DNA of 13,325 nt from Pseudomonadota bacterium (GTDB taxonomy: Bacteria; Pseudomonadota; Gammaproteobacteria; Pseudomonadales; Azotimanducaceae), in assembly GCA_027621895.1 (NCBI GenBank), contig JAQCAK010000015.1:1-13325 (forward strand), in the 5' to 3' direction. The number at the start of each line of letters is the position of its first letter. Position 1 is the stretch's first letter. The position numbers were made by a program, and so were the translations under genes. This document shows, one piece after another, positions 1 through 6,859 of this stretch. The notes beneath the pieces were generated by a model, which had not been told where the DNA came from, did no database searches, and worked only from the letters and a program-made list of their open reading frames with translations.

Positions 1-1126
1 TGATAGCCAGCATCAAACCGGAAAAGCCGCCGATGGTAAACAGAATCACAAAGGCGATGGCGAACAGCATGGGAGTTTCAAAGGTCATGGACCCCTGCCA
101 CATGGTGGCTACCCAGTTGAACACCTTCACGCCAGTCGGCACGGCGATCAGCATGGTCGCGTACATGAAGTACAGTTCACCGGCGATCGGAATACCCACC
201 GTGAACATATGGTGAGCCCAGACGATAAACGACAGGAATGCGATGGAAGCCGTGGCATACACCATGGAGTCATAGCCGAACAGTCGCTTGCGGGCAAAGG
301 TCGGGATGATCGCTGAAACCACGCCGAAGGCGGGCAGGATCATGATATAGACCTCAGGGTGACCAAAGAACCAGAACACGTGCTGGAACAGCACGGGGTC
401 ACCGCCACCACCGGCATTGAAGAAGGCCGTGCCAAAGTGAATATCCATCAGCATCATGGTGACCACACCCGCGAGAACCGGCATGACGGCAATCAGCAGA
501 TAGGCGGTAATCAGCCAGGTCCAGACGAACAGCGGCATCTTCATCAGGGTCATGCCCGGGGCACGCATGTTGAGGATTGTCACGATCACGTTAATGGAAC
601 CCATGATGGAGGAAATACCCATCAGGTGGACTGCAAATATAAAGAAGGTGACGCTGGGCGGTGCGTATTCAGTAGACAGTGGCGCGTAGAAGGTCCAGCC
701 GAAGTTGGGTGCGCCGCCTTCCATGAAGAAGGTCGATGCCAGCATGCCGAAGGCAAAAGGCAGGATCCAGAAACTGTAGTTGTTCATTCTGGGTAGTGCC
801 ATGTCAGGTGCACCGATCATCATCGGCACCAGCCAGTTGGCCAGCCCGACGAACGCCGGCATGACCGCACCGAATACCATGATCAGACCGTGCATGGTGG
901 TCAGCTGGTTGAACAGGTCTGGCTGCACGATCTGCAGGCCTGGCTGGAAAAGCTCGGCGCGAATACCCAGTGCCAGCACGCCACCCAACAGGAACATGGC
1001 GAAGCTGAACCACAGGTACATGGTACCGATGTCTTTGTGGTTGGTTGTCAGAACCCAGCGCATGATGCCCTTGTCAGGACCATGGTGGTGATCGTCGTGA
1101 TGGTGTTCTTCAATCACTGCACTCAT
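1..1126 (-). CDS. ctaD: Cytochrome c oxidase subunit I, partial (C-terminal part lies beyond the left edge)
   Basis: Catalytic subunit of an A1-type heme-copper oxidase. It reduces O2 to water at the heme a3-CuB site in the inner membrane and pumps protons. The first 375 codons are present; the family is usually about 530 residues, so roughly 70% is here. Read directly: heme a ligand H79 in TMHGLIMVFG; D-channel entry D108 in APDMALPRMNN; H256, E258 and Y260 in GHPEVY (CuB ligand, proton gate and cross-linked Tyr); CuB ligands H305 and H306 in WAHHMF; K-channel K334 in PTGVKVF. The N-terminus is His-rich: six of residues 8-15 are His. The start at 1126 follows an AGGAG (1136-1140) with 9-base spacing, and that site overlaps the coxB stop codon. 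It lies 12 bases downstream of coxB and is surely co-transcribed with it. The symbol coxA is also in use. Identity is near certain. Confidence 0.98.
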   Translation of the reverse strand, partial: MSAVIEEHHHDDHHHGPDKGIMRWVLTTNHKDIGTMYLWFSFAMFLLGGVLALGIRAELFQPGLQIVQPDLFNQLTTMHGLIMVFGAVMPAFVGLANWLVPMMIGAPDMALPRMNNYSFWILPFAFGMLASTFFMEGGAPNFGWTFYAPLSTEYAPPSVTFFIFAVHLMGISSIMGSINVIVTILNMRAPGMTLMKMPLFVWTWLITAYLLIAVMPVLAGVVTMMLMDIHFGTAFFNAGGGGDPVLFQHVFWFFGHPEVYIMILPAFGVVSAIIPTFARKRLFGYDSMVYATASIAFLSFIVWAHHMFTVGIPIAGELYFMYATMLIAVPTGVKVFNWVATMWQGSMTFETPMLFAIAFVILFTIGGFSGLMLAI

Positions 1127-1138
1127 CTTTTTCTACTC

Positions 1139-2278
1139 CTATTGGCTCGCCAGCTGGGTATTGATTTCGCTGGGCTGAACCATATCGCCTACGTTATTTC
1201 CCCAGGCATTTCTTTCGTAAGTCACAACAGCAGCCAGGTCAACCGGGTTTAACTGTGCACCGAATGCCTGCATGGCCGTACCCGGCTTGCCGTACAGAAT
1301 AATGTCGATGTGATCCTGAATCGGACCTACCGCGAGACCTTGACCAACCAGCGACGGGAATGCGGGTGGTATGCCCTGTCCATTGGGCTGGTGACAGGAG
1401 GCACAGTTCTGCAGATAGACCTGCTCGCCTTTCTCCATCAGCTCATCCATCGACCATTCCTTGCCAACGGTCTGGAAGATTTCTCGGGCTTCCTGCTGCT
1501 TCTCAGCGACCCACATATCATATTCGTCCTGCTCTACCGCCTGCACGACAATGGGCATGAACCCATGGTCCTTGCCGCAGAGCTCTGCACACTGGCCACG
1601 ATAGATGCCAGGCTCCTCGACGACTGTCCAGGCCTCGTGAACATAGCCCGGAATCGCATCTTTCTTGACTGCGAAGTCAGGTACCCAGAAAGCATGGATA
1701 ACGTCTTCCGCAGTGACCAGGAACCGCACTCGCTTGTTCACAGGAATAACCATCGGATTATCCACATCCAGCAGGTAATGCTCGCCCTTGGCTGCATTGT
1801 TCTGAATCTCATCCTGCGGCGTCAGCAGCGTACTCATGAACTGGATTTCCTGGGCAGGGTCGTCGTTCAGGTAGGTGTAGCGCCATTTCCACTGGTAGCC
1901 CCGGACTTCAATGTCCAGATCCGATTCACCTGACTCATACATTTCGCGCAGGGTGCTGGTGGCAGGAACTGCCATACCCAGCAGAATGACGATGGGCACG
2001 ATGGTCCAGGCAATTTCCAGCTTTGTGCTTTCATGAAAGGTCGCGGGTTTCGCACCGATCGACTTTCGATGCATCAGCATCGAGATAATCATGACCCCGA
2101 AAACCACCACGCCGATGACGCAGCAGATATAAAAGATGAGCATATGCAGGTCGTAAACTTCACGGCTGATTTCCGTGACCCCCTGCCTCATGTTCAACGC
2201 CGACCAGTCTGCCAGCGCCACATTGCTGAATAGCAACAGTGACAATCCGGCAAACCACATCCGCTTCACTCTATTCAT
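1139..2278 (-). CDS. coxB: Cytochrome c oxidase subunit II with fused C-terminal cytochrome c domain
   Basis: Subunit II takes electrons from cytochrome c and passes them through the binuclear CuA centre to subunit I. Layout of the 379 residues: signal peptide about 1-23 (ends SNVALA); transmembrane helices about 46-68 and 88-105; periplasmic cupredoxin domain about 120-255; class I cytochrome c domain about 280-360. CuA ligands read from sequence are H195, C230, E232, C234, H238 and M241 (QCAELCGKDHGFM). The cytochrome domain has CASCH at 292-296 and a likely axial Met at M336 (GTAMQAFG). The heme domain makes it longer than plain subunit II and places it with the caa3-like/Pseudomonas-type aa3 enzymes. 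Start 2278 has GGAG (2287-2290) 8 bases upstream. It is the first gene of the oxidase operon and is probably driven by the promoter at 2397-2424. All key residues are intact. Confidence 0.98.
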   Translation of the reverse strand: MNRVKRMWFAGLSLLLFSNVALADWSALNMRQGVTEISREVYDLHMLIFYICCVIGVVVFGVMIISMLMHRKSIGAKPATFHESTKLEIAWTIVPIVILLGMAVPATSTLREMYESGESDLDIEVRGYQWKWRYTYLNDDPAQEIQFMSTLLTPQDEIQNNAAKGEHYLLDVDNPMVIPVNKRVRFLVTAEDVIHAFWVPDFAVKKDAIPGYVHEAWTVVEEPGIYRGQCAELCGKDHGFMPIVVQAVEQDEYDMWVAEKQQEAREIFQTVGKEWSMDELMEKGEQVYLQNCASCHQPNGQGIPPAFPSLVGQGLAVGPIQDHIDIILYGKPGTAMQAFGAQLNPVDLAAVVTYERNAWGNNVGDMVQPSEINTQLASQ

Positions 2279-2390
2279 GAATGAGACTCCAAATTAGAAA
2301 AAACGCGTGCCGAGAGCACAAATTCGACGGACAGACTTCTTATTCTTCGATTTCGGCCGGACACTTCGTCTGGTGCAGAGCAGCAAACGA
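2279..2390 (-). promoter_or_regulatory. Structured 5' leader of coxB
   Basis: This is the presumed untranslated leader between the promoter and the coxB start. Read on the minus strand it holds an imperfect direct repeat (2350-2367 and 2321-2339; shared core TGTCCG-type sequence after GAAGT). It then has a small hairpin, TGTGC-TCTCG-GCACG (2306-2320), followed after two bases by six T (2298-2303), and finally the GGAG ribosome site (2287-2290). The hairpin plus T run resembles a weak attenuator, but the stem is only 4 perfect pairs plus one G-U. I know no named riboswitch that matches. Function unproven. Confidence 0.35.
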
Positions 2391-2396
2391 GCCGCA

Positions 2397-2424
2397 ATTA
2401 TAGCAGCGGCTTCCGGTTTCTCAA
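2397..2424 (-). promoter_or_regulatory. Predicted sigma-70 promoter of the coxB-ctaD operon
   Basis: On the minus strand, TTGAGA (2419-2424) is followed by a 16-base spacer and a perfect TATAAT (2397-2402). Transcription would begin near 2390, giving a coxB leader of about 110 bases. It lies in the 193-base gap between yheV and coxB, where an oxidase promoter is expected. Motif matching alone supports it; the start site is inferred. Confidence 0.65.
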
Positions 2425-2471
2425 CTTGACGAGGATCAGCCAAAATTGTCTAAAAGCTTGACACTGCCGGG

Positions 2472-2720
2472 CTAATCTGATGATTCCCCGGAACTGGCTG
2501 GAGGCTTGTTAGACAGACCCGTCAGCCTGACAGGCGTCCATTCCTGGACAACGGCATCGGTCGGGCGGTTTTCTTCCATGGACTCAACCTGCTCTTCGAA
2601 TGCACAGTCGACGCAATGACGGGATATCAGCTGGTCGTCGTCGTTGACCAGCACATAAACCCTGTCCTGCGCGCCACAGGCAGGGCAGGTTGCACCGGCA
2701 ATAAAGCGTTTACGGGCCAT
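2472..2720 (-). CDS. yheV: YheV-family (DUF2387) small zinc-ribbon protein
   Basis: An 82-residue cytoplasmic protein with two Cys pairs, CPAC at 12-15 and CVDC at 36-39, spaced like a zinc ribbon. The N-terminus RKRFIAGATCPACGAQD closely resembles E. coli YheV, which begins with the same RKRFIAGA-CPAC pattern. The molecular function of this family is not known to me; metal binding is inferred from the cysteines. Residues 40-82 form an acidic and then Ser/Pro-rich tail that looks disordered and makes this copy longer than E. coli YheV (about 66 residues from memory). Its ATG shares one base with the prlC stop (TGATG), and no clear ribosome site precedes it, so translation is probably coupled to prlC. 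A prlC-yheV pairing also occurs in Pseudomonas. There is no clear terminator after it. It is possible that a different zinc-ribbon family is involved, but the N-terminal match argues against that. Confidence 0.85.
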   Translation of the reverse strand: MARKRFIAGATCPACGAQDRVYVLVNDDDQLISRHCVDCAFEEQVESMEENRPTDAVVQEWTPVRLTGLSNKPPASSGESSD

Positions 2721-4765
2721 CAGGCCGCATCCGGCAGCAGGCCGTCCTGCCTCAGCAGGGCTTCGACCTCGGGCTCACGCCCCCGAAAAGCAACGAACAG
2801 TTTCATGGCATCCTCGACCCCGCCATTTTCCAGCACTGTAGACAGGAACTTCTCTCCAGTCTGCCGGTTGAAGATACCCTCCTCGAGAAACTTCGAGAAG
2901 GCGTCCGCGGAAAGGACTTCTGCCCACTTGTAGCTGTAGTAGCCCGCGGCATAGCCGCCACCGAAGATGTGGCTGAACCCGTGCTGGAACGCATATTCCG
3001 CTGGCGGCTTCACCACAGCCACTTTCGCCCTGACCTGGTCGAGTACCTGCTGGACCTGGCCTTTCTCTTCTGGGTCGAATTCCACGTGCAGCCTGAAGTC
3101 GAACAGACCGAACTCGAGTTGCCGAACCATCATCATGGCGGACTGGAAGTGCCTGGCAGCCAGCAGCTTGTCCAGCATGGCTTCCGGCAGGGGCTCACGG
3201 GTCTGGTAATGGCCGGAAATAAAGGCCAGGGACTCCGCCTGCCAGCAGAAGTTCTCCATAAACTGGCTGGGCAGCTCCACAGCATCCCACGCCACTCCGT
3301 TGATGCCTGAAACCGGTGCGACGTTCACCTGGGTCATCATATGATGCAGACCGTGTCCAAACTCATGGAACAACGTGACCACCTCGCTGTGATTCAGCAG
3401 CGCCGGGTCATCACCAACCGGGTTGGTAAAGTTACAGGTCAGGTAGGCAACGGGGATCTGCAGACTGCCAGCCGGTTCGATCCGGCGACGAACCCGGCAG
3501 TCATCCATCCAGGCACCACCCCGCTTGTTTGCCCGGGCATAAAGATCGAGATAGAACCTGGCGATCAGCGTTCCATCTTTCCAGATACCATAGGTCATGA
3601 CATCGGGATGCCACACCGGCATGTCATCAACGGCCCTGACATCGATATCAAAAAGTCGACGTACGACTTCGAACATCCCCTTCAGCACGATTGGTACGGG
3701 GAAGTAGGGCCGCAGTTCTTCCTCCGAGATATCAAAAGAAGCCTTTTTCAATTTCTCCGCATAGAAGGCCAGGTCCCAGGGCTCAAGCTCTTCCGGGCCA
3801 CCGTGTTGCCGTGCAAAGTCAGCGATTTCCTGCAGCTCTTTCTCTGCTGCCGGCCTCGACCGGGCTGCCAGGTCTTCAAGAAATGCCAGCACCTCTTCGG
3901 CCGAGCGAGCCATCTTTCGTTCAACCGAGAGGGCAGCGTAGTGATCGAACCCGAGCAGCCGGGCCTGCTTCAGCCGGGCTTCAAGGATCTGCTGCATGAT
4001 TTCAGAATTATCGAACCGGCCAGCGTCAGGACCCCGGTCTGACGCCCTGGTGCCATAGGCAATGTATTGTTCACGGCGCAAAACCCGGTCCTGGCAATAG
4101 CGTTGGACTCCCATGTAACAGGGCATGTCCAGTGTGACCAGGTAACCGTCCTCGCCCTTGTTTTCCGCGGCCTTTCTCATCTGGGACATGGCATTTTCGG
4201 GTACGCCTTCAAGCCGCTCGACTGGCACCAGCTTCGAGAAGGACTGTGTCGCATCCAGCACATTGTTGTTGAAAGTACTCTGCAGTGAGGACAGCTCGTT
4301 CGCCAAAGCCGCGTAGGCCTGACGTTCAGCCTCGGGTAACGCCACCCCGGCCAGGCGAAAGTCTCGCAACGCATTTTCCACAACTTTTTTCTTCTCGGCC
4401 GCCAGGGTTTCGAATTCAGGTGACCCGGCTATCGCCTGATAGGCTGCAAACAGTGCCTGGTTCTGATTCACTTCCGTACTGTATTCACTGAGCATGGCGA
4501 TACAGGTGTTATAAGCCTCGCGAATCTCCTCTGAATTCATGACAGCGTTGAGGTGACCGACCGGGGAGAAAGCCTGATTCAATCGATCGTCCAGCGCTTC
4601 CCTGAGGGAGACCACCGAGTCGTAGGTAAAATCTCCGGCGTCCAGGATATGCTCCAGCGCCTGGCGGTTTTCATCCAGGATCGCCTTGATCGCAGGTACG
4701 GCATGTTCAGCCCGGATCTGGTCAAATGGAGGCAACTCATGCCGCTCAAGCAATGGATTCGTCAT
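2720..4765 (-). CDS. prlC: Oligopeptidase A, M3 family zinc metallopeptidase
   Basis: A cytoplasmic thimet-type oligopeptidase that cleaves short peptides, including degraded signal peptides and products of ATP-dependent proteases (known for E. coli PrlC/OpdA). At 681 residues it matches the E. coli length of about 680. The mostly helical N-terminal region, about 1-350, is followed by the catalytic region. The zinc site is HEFGH at 467-471 (H467, E468, H471), with the third ligand probably E497 in DAVELPSQF. The conserved substrate-binding segment HIFGGGYAAGYYSYKWAEV lies near 599-617. The start at 4765 has a strong GAGGAG (4771-4776), 5 bases upstream, located inside the end of aroE; its ATG overlaps the aroE stop by 4 bases (ATGA). 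The stop overlaps the yheV start by 1 base. No frameshift or missing catalytic residue is seen. Confidence 0.97.
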   Translation of the reverse strand: MTNPLLERHELPPFDQIRAEHAVPAIKAILDENRQALEHILDAGDFTYDSVVSLREALDDRLNQAFSPVGHLNAVMNSEEIREAYNTCIAMLSEYSTEVNQNQALFAAYQAIAGSPEFETLAAEKKKVVENALRDFRLAGVALPEAERQAYAALANELSSLQSTFNNNVLDATQSFSKLVPVERLEGVPENAMSQMRKAAENKGEDGYLVTLDMPCYMGVQRYCQDRVLRREQYIAYGTRASDRGPDAGRFDNSEIMQQILEARLKQARLLGFDHYAALSVERKMARSAEEVLAFLEDLAARSRPAAEKELQEIADFARQHGGPEELEPWDLAFYAEKLKKASFDISEEELRPYFPVPIVLKGMFEVVRRLFDIDVRAVDDMPVWHPDVMTYGIWKDGTLIARFYLDLYARANKRGGAWMDDCRVRRRIEPAGSLQIPVAYLTCNFTNPVGDDPALLNHSEVVTLFHEFGHGLHHMMTQVNVAPVSGINGVAWDAVELPSQFMENFCWQAESLAFISGHYQTREPLPEAMLDKLLAARHFQSAMMMVRQLEFGLFDFRLHVEFDPEEKGQVQQVLDQVRAKVAVVKPPAEYAFQHGFSHIFGGGYAAGYYSYKWAEVLSADAFSKFLEEGIFNRQTGEKFLSTVLENGGVEDAMKLFVAFRGREPEVEALLRQDGLLPDAA

Positions 4766-5601
4766 TTCGACTCCTCAAAATTATTCTGTGATGTGCTGTT
4801 TCTCAGGGATTCGAGCACCGGACCCGTATCAACTTTTCGATCAAACCAGATACTGAAAGAAAGCGCGGCCTGTTCCACCAGCATGCCAAGTCCGTCTGCC
4901 GTTTCGCAGTCTGCCTGCTGCTCACACCAGGCATTGAACGCCGTGGTGTGTGCAGCATAAACCATATCGTAGCAACGACTGTTTTTGTCCAGGACTTGTG
5001 CTGGCAGGTCAGGCAGATGACCTGCCAGGGAGGCCGAGGTTCCATTAATGACGATGTCATAGGCGTCCTGCAACTGGCTTTTTTCAATGGCTTCCACCTG
5101 GGCCTGGCCCAGGTGGGAAACCAGTTGCTGCGCTTTTTCGGGGGTTCGGTTATAGATATGAATAGCTGCGGGATTGCCTGATAGCAGCGCAGGCAATACA
5201 CCGGCAACAGCACCGCCCGCGCCCACCACCAGAATTCGGGCACCGGTCAGCGACCAGCCCAGATTGCGGGTCACGTCCGACACCAGGCCTGCGCCATCCG
5301 TGTTACTGCCCAGAAGCCTGCCATCCTGATCACGACTCACGGTGTTTACCGCCTGACCCTGCCTGGCGGCTTCATCAAGATGATCGACGTAATGATAGGC
5401 ATCCTGTTTACAGGGTACGGTCACATTGAACCCGATACCGTTCTGCAGAAAATCGTCTGCTGTCTGAGCAAACTTGCCTGTTGGAACCAGGACCTTTTTA
5501 TAGTCAAGCTCAATACCACACTGGGCACCAAACAGACCGTGAATCTCCGGTGAACGACTGTGTTCAACGGGGTTTCCAAGCACTGCCAGTTGTATGGTCA
5601 T
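4762..5601 (-). CDS. aroE: Shikimate dehydrogenase (NADP+)
   Basis: Catalyses NADPH-dependent reduction of 3-dehydroshikimate to shikimate in the chorismate/aromatic amino acid pathway, in the cytosol. Of 279 residues, the N-terminal substrate domain shows HSRSP (S15, S17), catalytic K65 in TVPCKQD, N86 in AVNTV and D102 in NTDGAG. The NADP domain shows the glycine loop GAGGAV at 127-132 and NRT at 151-153, the NADP 2'-phosphate signature of AroE rather than the YdiB type. YDMVY (211-215) and ADGLGMLVEQAA (235-246) complete the family pattern. Position 64 is Cys where Phe is common, next to the catalytic Lys; this is probably neutral. Start 5601 has GAGGTG (5607-5612), 5 bases upstream. It lies 119 bases downstream of dprA and overlaps prlC by 4 bases. 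In E. coli and Pseudomonas, aroE is preceded by tsaC or hemF rather than directly by dprA. Confidence 0.97.
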   Translation of the reverse strand: MTIQLAVLGNPVEHSRSPEIHGLFGAQCGIELDYKKVLVPTGKFAQTADDFLQNGIGFNVTVPCKQDAYHYVDHLDEAARQGQAVNTVSRDQDGRLLGSNTDGAGLVSDVTRNLGWSLTGARILVVGAGGAVAGVLPALLSGNPAAIHIYNRTPEKAQQLVSHLGQAQVEAIEKSQLQDAYDIVINGTSASLAGHLPDLPAQVLDKNSRCYDMVYAAHTTAFNAWCEQQADCETADGLGMLVEQAALSFSIWFDRKVDTGPVLESLRNSTSQNNFEESK

Positions 5602-5720
5602 TGAGTCACCTCGGTCAATCTACCCTGTGGCCCGGGAAGGGCAGGAGGAAGGTATCCTGTTACCGTCACGCTTTCAATTTCGGAGTGTGCTGTTGTGACT
5701 CGCGTGCAGCCAGACCGGTA
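5602..5720 (-). promoter_or_regulatory. dprA-aroE intergenic region with weak promoter candidate
   Basis: The minus strand shows TTGAAA (5672-5677), a 17-base spacer, then TACCTT (5649-5654), which is only a partial -10 match. The aroE ribosome site GAGGTG lies at 5607-5612. I see no terminator after dprA and no remnant of a coding sequence. The aroE-prlC-yheV unit may start here or be read through from dprA. Confidence 0.25.
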
Positions 5721-6767
5721 CTAGGCCATCGTCCCCGTCAGCTGATAGCGACCCCCGTCAGAGATCAAAAGACCCATCACCTCCAGGGTCAGCAGATCCA
5801 CCATCAGTTCTTCCACCGGCACAGATGACTGCTCGAGCAACCCGTCCATCGTCAAGGGTCCGCTTTCCAGCAGCGCAAGCAGTGATCGTGCAGCCGGGGT
5901 CAATTGACCATGGCCCGCAAAGGGTTCCAGTGCAGCACCCTGTAATCCCAGTTCCTGCAGGACATCAGTACCGGATTCAACCAGGGTGGCGCCGTCCCGA
6001 ATCAACTGGTGAACACCGTGCGACTGTCGACTCGTTACAAGACCCGGTATCGCCATCACCTCTCGGCCTTCATTGGCAGCCAGTTTTGCCGAAATAAGCG
6101 ATCCGCTTTTCAGGGCTGCTTCAACCACCAGGGTCGCCTGGCAGATGCCGACCAGGATTCGGTTTCGGCGAGGAAAGTGAAAGGGTGCTGCGAGAGTACC
6201 CGGTGGATATTCGCTGACCAGCAGACCCTGATCACGAATGTGCGCGGCGAGTTTCCAATGCCTTCGGGGATAAACCTGATCACAGCCACTGCCCAGTACC
6301 GCAATCGTATCACCACCCGCGGCCAGGGCACCCTGGTGGGCTGCGCCATCAATACCCAGCGCCAGGCCGCTCACAATCGTGACGCCCTGCGCGGCAACTT
6401 CCCGGGCGATGCGTTCCGCCTGGGCCCTGCCATAGGCTGACGCTGATCGGGCGCCCACGACTGCCAGGCAGTGGTCAGAGGACAGCAGGCTTCGGCGACC
6501 ACTCGCAAACAGCAGGGCTGGCGGATCGTGAATCTCGCGCAGTCGTTCGGGATAATCTGCGTCGATAACTGAAACCAGGTGATTCCCCTGCTGACCCAGC
6601 CATTTCAGGTCTTCATCAGCCTGGCGCTGCAGATCGTCCGAGACAGGTTGCTGCAGGACAGACGAGTCACCGGTCAGCAATGCCCGGGCCAGTTCACCCG
6701 GGCGATGCAGCAACAGCCGATGCAGCGCCAGGACACGGCGTGGATCCAGGAATGAATGGGCTTCCAT
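5721..6767 (-). CDS. dprA: DNA processing protein DprA (Smf)
   Basis: In natural transformation DprA binds incoming single-stranded DNA and loads RecA on it; it is cytoplasmic and is also kept in many non-competent bacteria. Of 348 residues, the N-terminal helical part (about 1-80) is followed by the extended Rossmann domain. Visible motifs are VVGAR (103-107), SGLALGIDGAAH (133-144), GSGCDQVYPRRH (159-170), SEYPPG (185-190), FPRRNRIL (198-205) and EAALKSGSLI (216-225). The segment about 285-345 fits the C-terminal winged-helix (DprA_WH) domain, so this is the full three-part form. Start 6767 is the only ATG after an in-frame TGA upstream, yet no clear Shine-Dalgarno sequence precedes it. It lies 92 bases downstream of tsaP with a hairpin between them, so it is probably in the same transcript. 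The reading frame is intact. Confidence 0.96.
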   Translation of the reverse strand: MEAHSFLDPRRVLALHRLLLHRPGELARALLTGDSSVLQQPVSDDLQRQADEDLKWLGQQGNHLVSVIDADYPERLREIHDPPALLFASGRRSLLSSDHCLAVVGARSASAYGRAQAERIAREVAAQGVTIVSGLALGIDGAAHQGALAAGGDTIAVLGSGCDQVYPRRHWKLAAHIRDQGLLVSEYPPGTLAAPFHFPRRNRILVGICQATLVVEAALKSGSLISAKLAANEGREVMAIPGLVTSRQSHGVHQLIRDGATLVESGTDVLQELGLQGAALEPFAGHGQLTPAARSLLALLESGPLTMDGLLEQSSVPVEELMVDLLTLEVMGLLISDGGRYQLTGTMA

Positions 6768-6800
6768 AAGCGAGCAGCATGCGGCATCAGGAAGCGAAAG

Positions 6801-6819
6801 CGGGCCAGCCAGTGGCCCG
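6801..6819 (-). other. Perfect 7-bp hairpin between tsaP and dprA
   Basis: CGGGCCA (6801-6807) and TGGCCCG (6813-6819) are perfect inverted copies around a 5-base loop. On the minus strand the stem is followed by CTTTCGCTT, not a true T run, so it is at best a weak terminator. It could also protect an mRNA end or adjust dprA expression. The hairpin is seen directly; its role is inferred. Confidence 0.45.
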
Positions 6820-6859
6820 ATTCAGGATGAGAGATTCGCCCGGTTCGCGAGCGAAAAGG

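Noticed and set aside
359..796. 145-codon plus-strand ORF
   Set aside because: Antisense to the highly conserved ctaD; its His/Gly-rich composition mirrors the opposite strand and it has no recognisable domain.
1310..1933. 207-codon plus-strand ORF
   Set aside because: Lies fully antisense to coxB, whose CuA domain is intact; no recognisable motif.
2293..2321. Second coxB promoter, TTGTGC-17-TCTAAT on the minus strand
   Set aside because: The -10 is good, but the start would fall near 2286, inside or past the coxB ribosome site, leaving no usable site.
2459..2487. Plus-strand TTGACA as a promoter
   Set aside because: The -35 is perfect but the -10 position, 17 bases on, reads TGATTC, and it would transcribe antisense into yheV with no gene to serve.
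3341..4042. 233-codon plus-strand ORF
   Set aside because: Antisense to prlC across its catalytic part; a shadow of strong codon bias.
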